From assembly GCF_023898315.1 (NCBI RefSeq), contig NC_064614.1:495334109-495398108 (forward strand): a stretch of DNA of 64,000 nucleotides. The letters run 5' to 3'. The translations under genes were made by a program, and so were the position numbers. The notes below the pieces were generated by a model. That model did no database searches, was not told where the DNA came from, and saw nothing but the letters and a program-made list of their open reading frames with translations. Positions 63,028 to 64,000 of the stretch are shown one piece after another. The stretch comes from Schistocerca nitens (lineage: Eukaryota; Arthropoda; Insecta; Orthoptera; Acrididae). Every line of letters begins with the position of its first letter. Within the stretch, counting starts at the first letter, position 1.

Positions 63028-64000
63028 CCTCACCTACTCCTTCCGCTAGTTGACAAATGCGACCTGCATTGTGCTATCGTTTCACACTTTGTTAGGTAAT
63101 CAATAAGATAAATCCCTATTGCATCCCGGAAAACACAGACCATATAATGTCATCCAGATTAAATCGGATGTCTCTGCCATGGAAAAGAAATTTCACCTAC
63201 TGGCTTCAGTGGTGTTTGGTTTCTGACATGAAAGGTTGGAGCTACGTTTTACTCACAGTTACAAATCAGAGATGCAAACTAAGACAGTTCACACGTTACT
63301 CAGAAATTCATTTTCACCTTCACCTTTACTGAGTAATTAACACTTCCACAATGCTTTCTCATTAATCTCATTATTATTTAATGCCTATGGTGTCATTTAG
63401 TTCGTAAACCATGAATCCCCGATCGTCCAAATTTTCCCTGTAGTTTCATCTATGGTCACAGTTTTGGTAGAACTATCACTTAGCTCAACTATCATTAAGG
63501 TTACAGCAAAAGAACACAACCACTTCTGAATTGTCATCCATTCGTAAACTGCTTAAATTTTCGTAACGGCTTTTCGTCAACTTTAGATGAATTTCCCCTG
63601 GCGATAAACAGTTCAGAACAAAGAATTTCATAATGACACTGTATTCTAGTGTATACACTTGAATGAAACACATAAAACACATTTTTTTTACAAAAAATAA
63701 AAAAGTAACCAAAGCTATTTCGTTGTCCAGCACCAACAACCACTAACTTTCGAAATAGAGAGAAATCTGTGCATGATGATTATGTTTCCTTTATACTGAT
63801 GTCGTATATAGAGAACATTGATTCCCATACAACAGGGACAAAAGATGATCATATCTAAAACTCAAAAACTGAAATGCTGATTAAATCAAGAACGTAGAAC
63901 AGAGGGGGCTACGTAAATGAAACATGAAGTCATAATTATAGAAAATGTATTTGTGATCGATTTTAGAACGTGATTCAAATGTACAAAATTCTTTATCGGT
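63028..64000. other. No further gene recognised; 3' flank
   Basis: AT-rich. Frames of 60-84 codons (63147-63332 +, 63485-63743 minus) have no recognisable domain. An AATAAA at 63696-63701 is a possible but distant polyadenylation signal for the PTTH-like gene. Confidence 0.35.

Noticed and set aside
1-64000. CRISPR array, bacterial operon or viral genome
   Set aside because: No regularly spaced short repeats with unique spacers, no prokaryotic gene packing, and splice signals plus eukaryotic transposons throughout.

Overview
The window reads as nuclear DNA of an orthopteran insect, most likely a grasshopper or locust (Schistocerca/Locusta type). It is AT-rich, spliced and gene-poor. It is filled with Tc1, mariner, CR1-like and RTE-like LINE, gypsy and tRNA-derived SINE families that I recognise from grasshopper genomes. 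There is no operon structure and no bacterial signal. The species assignment is inference.

The one cellular gene I can support lies on the + strand and spans about 21.8 kb. A TATA promoter (40726-40731) leads to a 30-nt coding exon (40785-40814). Next come a 234-nt exon (51385-51618) and a 261-nt terminal exon (62323-62583). All junctions are phase 0 with GT/AG borders. The joined product is a 174-residue secreted cystine-knot protein. Its first ten residues become a convincing signal peptide only when joined to exon 2. Its cysteine and motif order matches prothoracicotropic hormone (PTTH), the brain neuropeptide that drives ecdysone synthesis through the receptor Torso; Trunk is the close alternative. 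Both introns are about 10.6-10.7 kb and full of transposons. Exon 2 sits in under 400 bp of non-transposon DNA between a Tc1 copy and a LINE.

Layout. 1-7.2 kb: LTR-like repeats, a dead Tc1 element and an internally deleted mariner-like element. 7.2-12.3 kb: a decayed Ty3/gypsy retrotransposon split by a Tc1-like element with an intact 340-residue transposase. 13.4-26.8 kb: LINE fragments, two dead Tc1-like elements, AT-rich DNA and a SINE fragment. 27.0-29.6 kb: an RTE/BovB-like LINE. 30.6-35.5 kb: two more Tc1-like elements, a SINE and a mariner relic with an internal tandem duplication. 35.5-40.7 kb: mostly anonymous AT-rich DNA, then the gene promoter. 41-51 kb: intron 1, with a (TA)n tract, two SINEs and a Tc1 copy. 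51.6-62.3 kb: intron 2, with a near-intact CR1-like LINE, a mariner deletion derivative, and a second LINE interrupted by a mariner with an intact 362-residue transposase. 62.6-64 kb: 3' flank with a SINE.

Apart from the hormone gene, the coding sequences are self-replicating elements: LINE reverse transcriptases that could also mobilise SINEs, and DDE transposases acting on terminal inverted repeats. The nesting order gives relative ages. The gypsy relic is older than the Tc1-like element inside it, and the second intronic LINE is older than its mariner.
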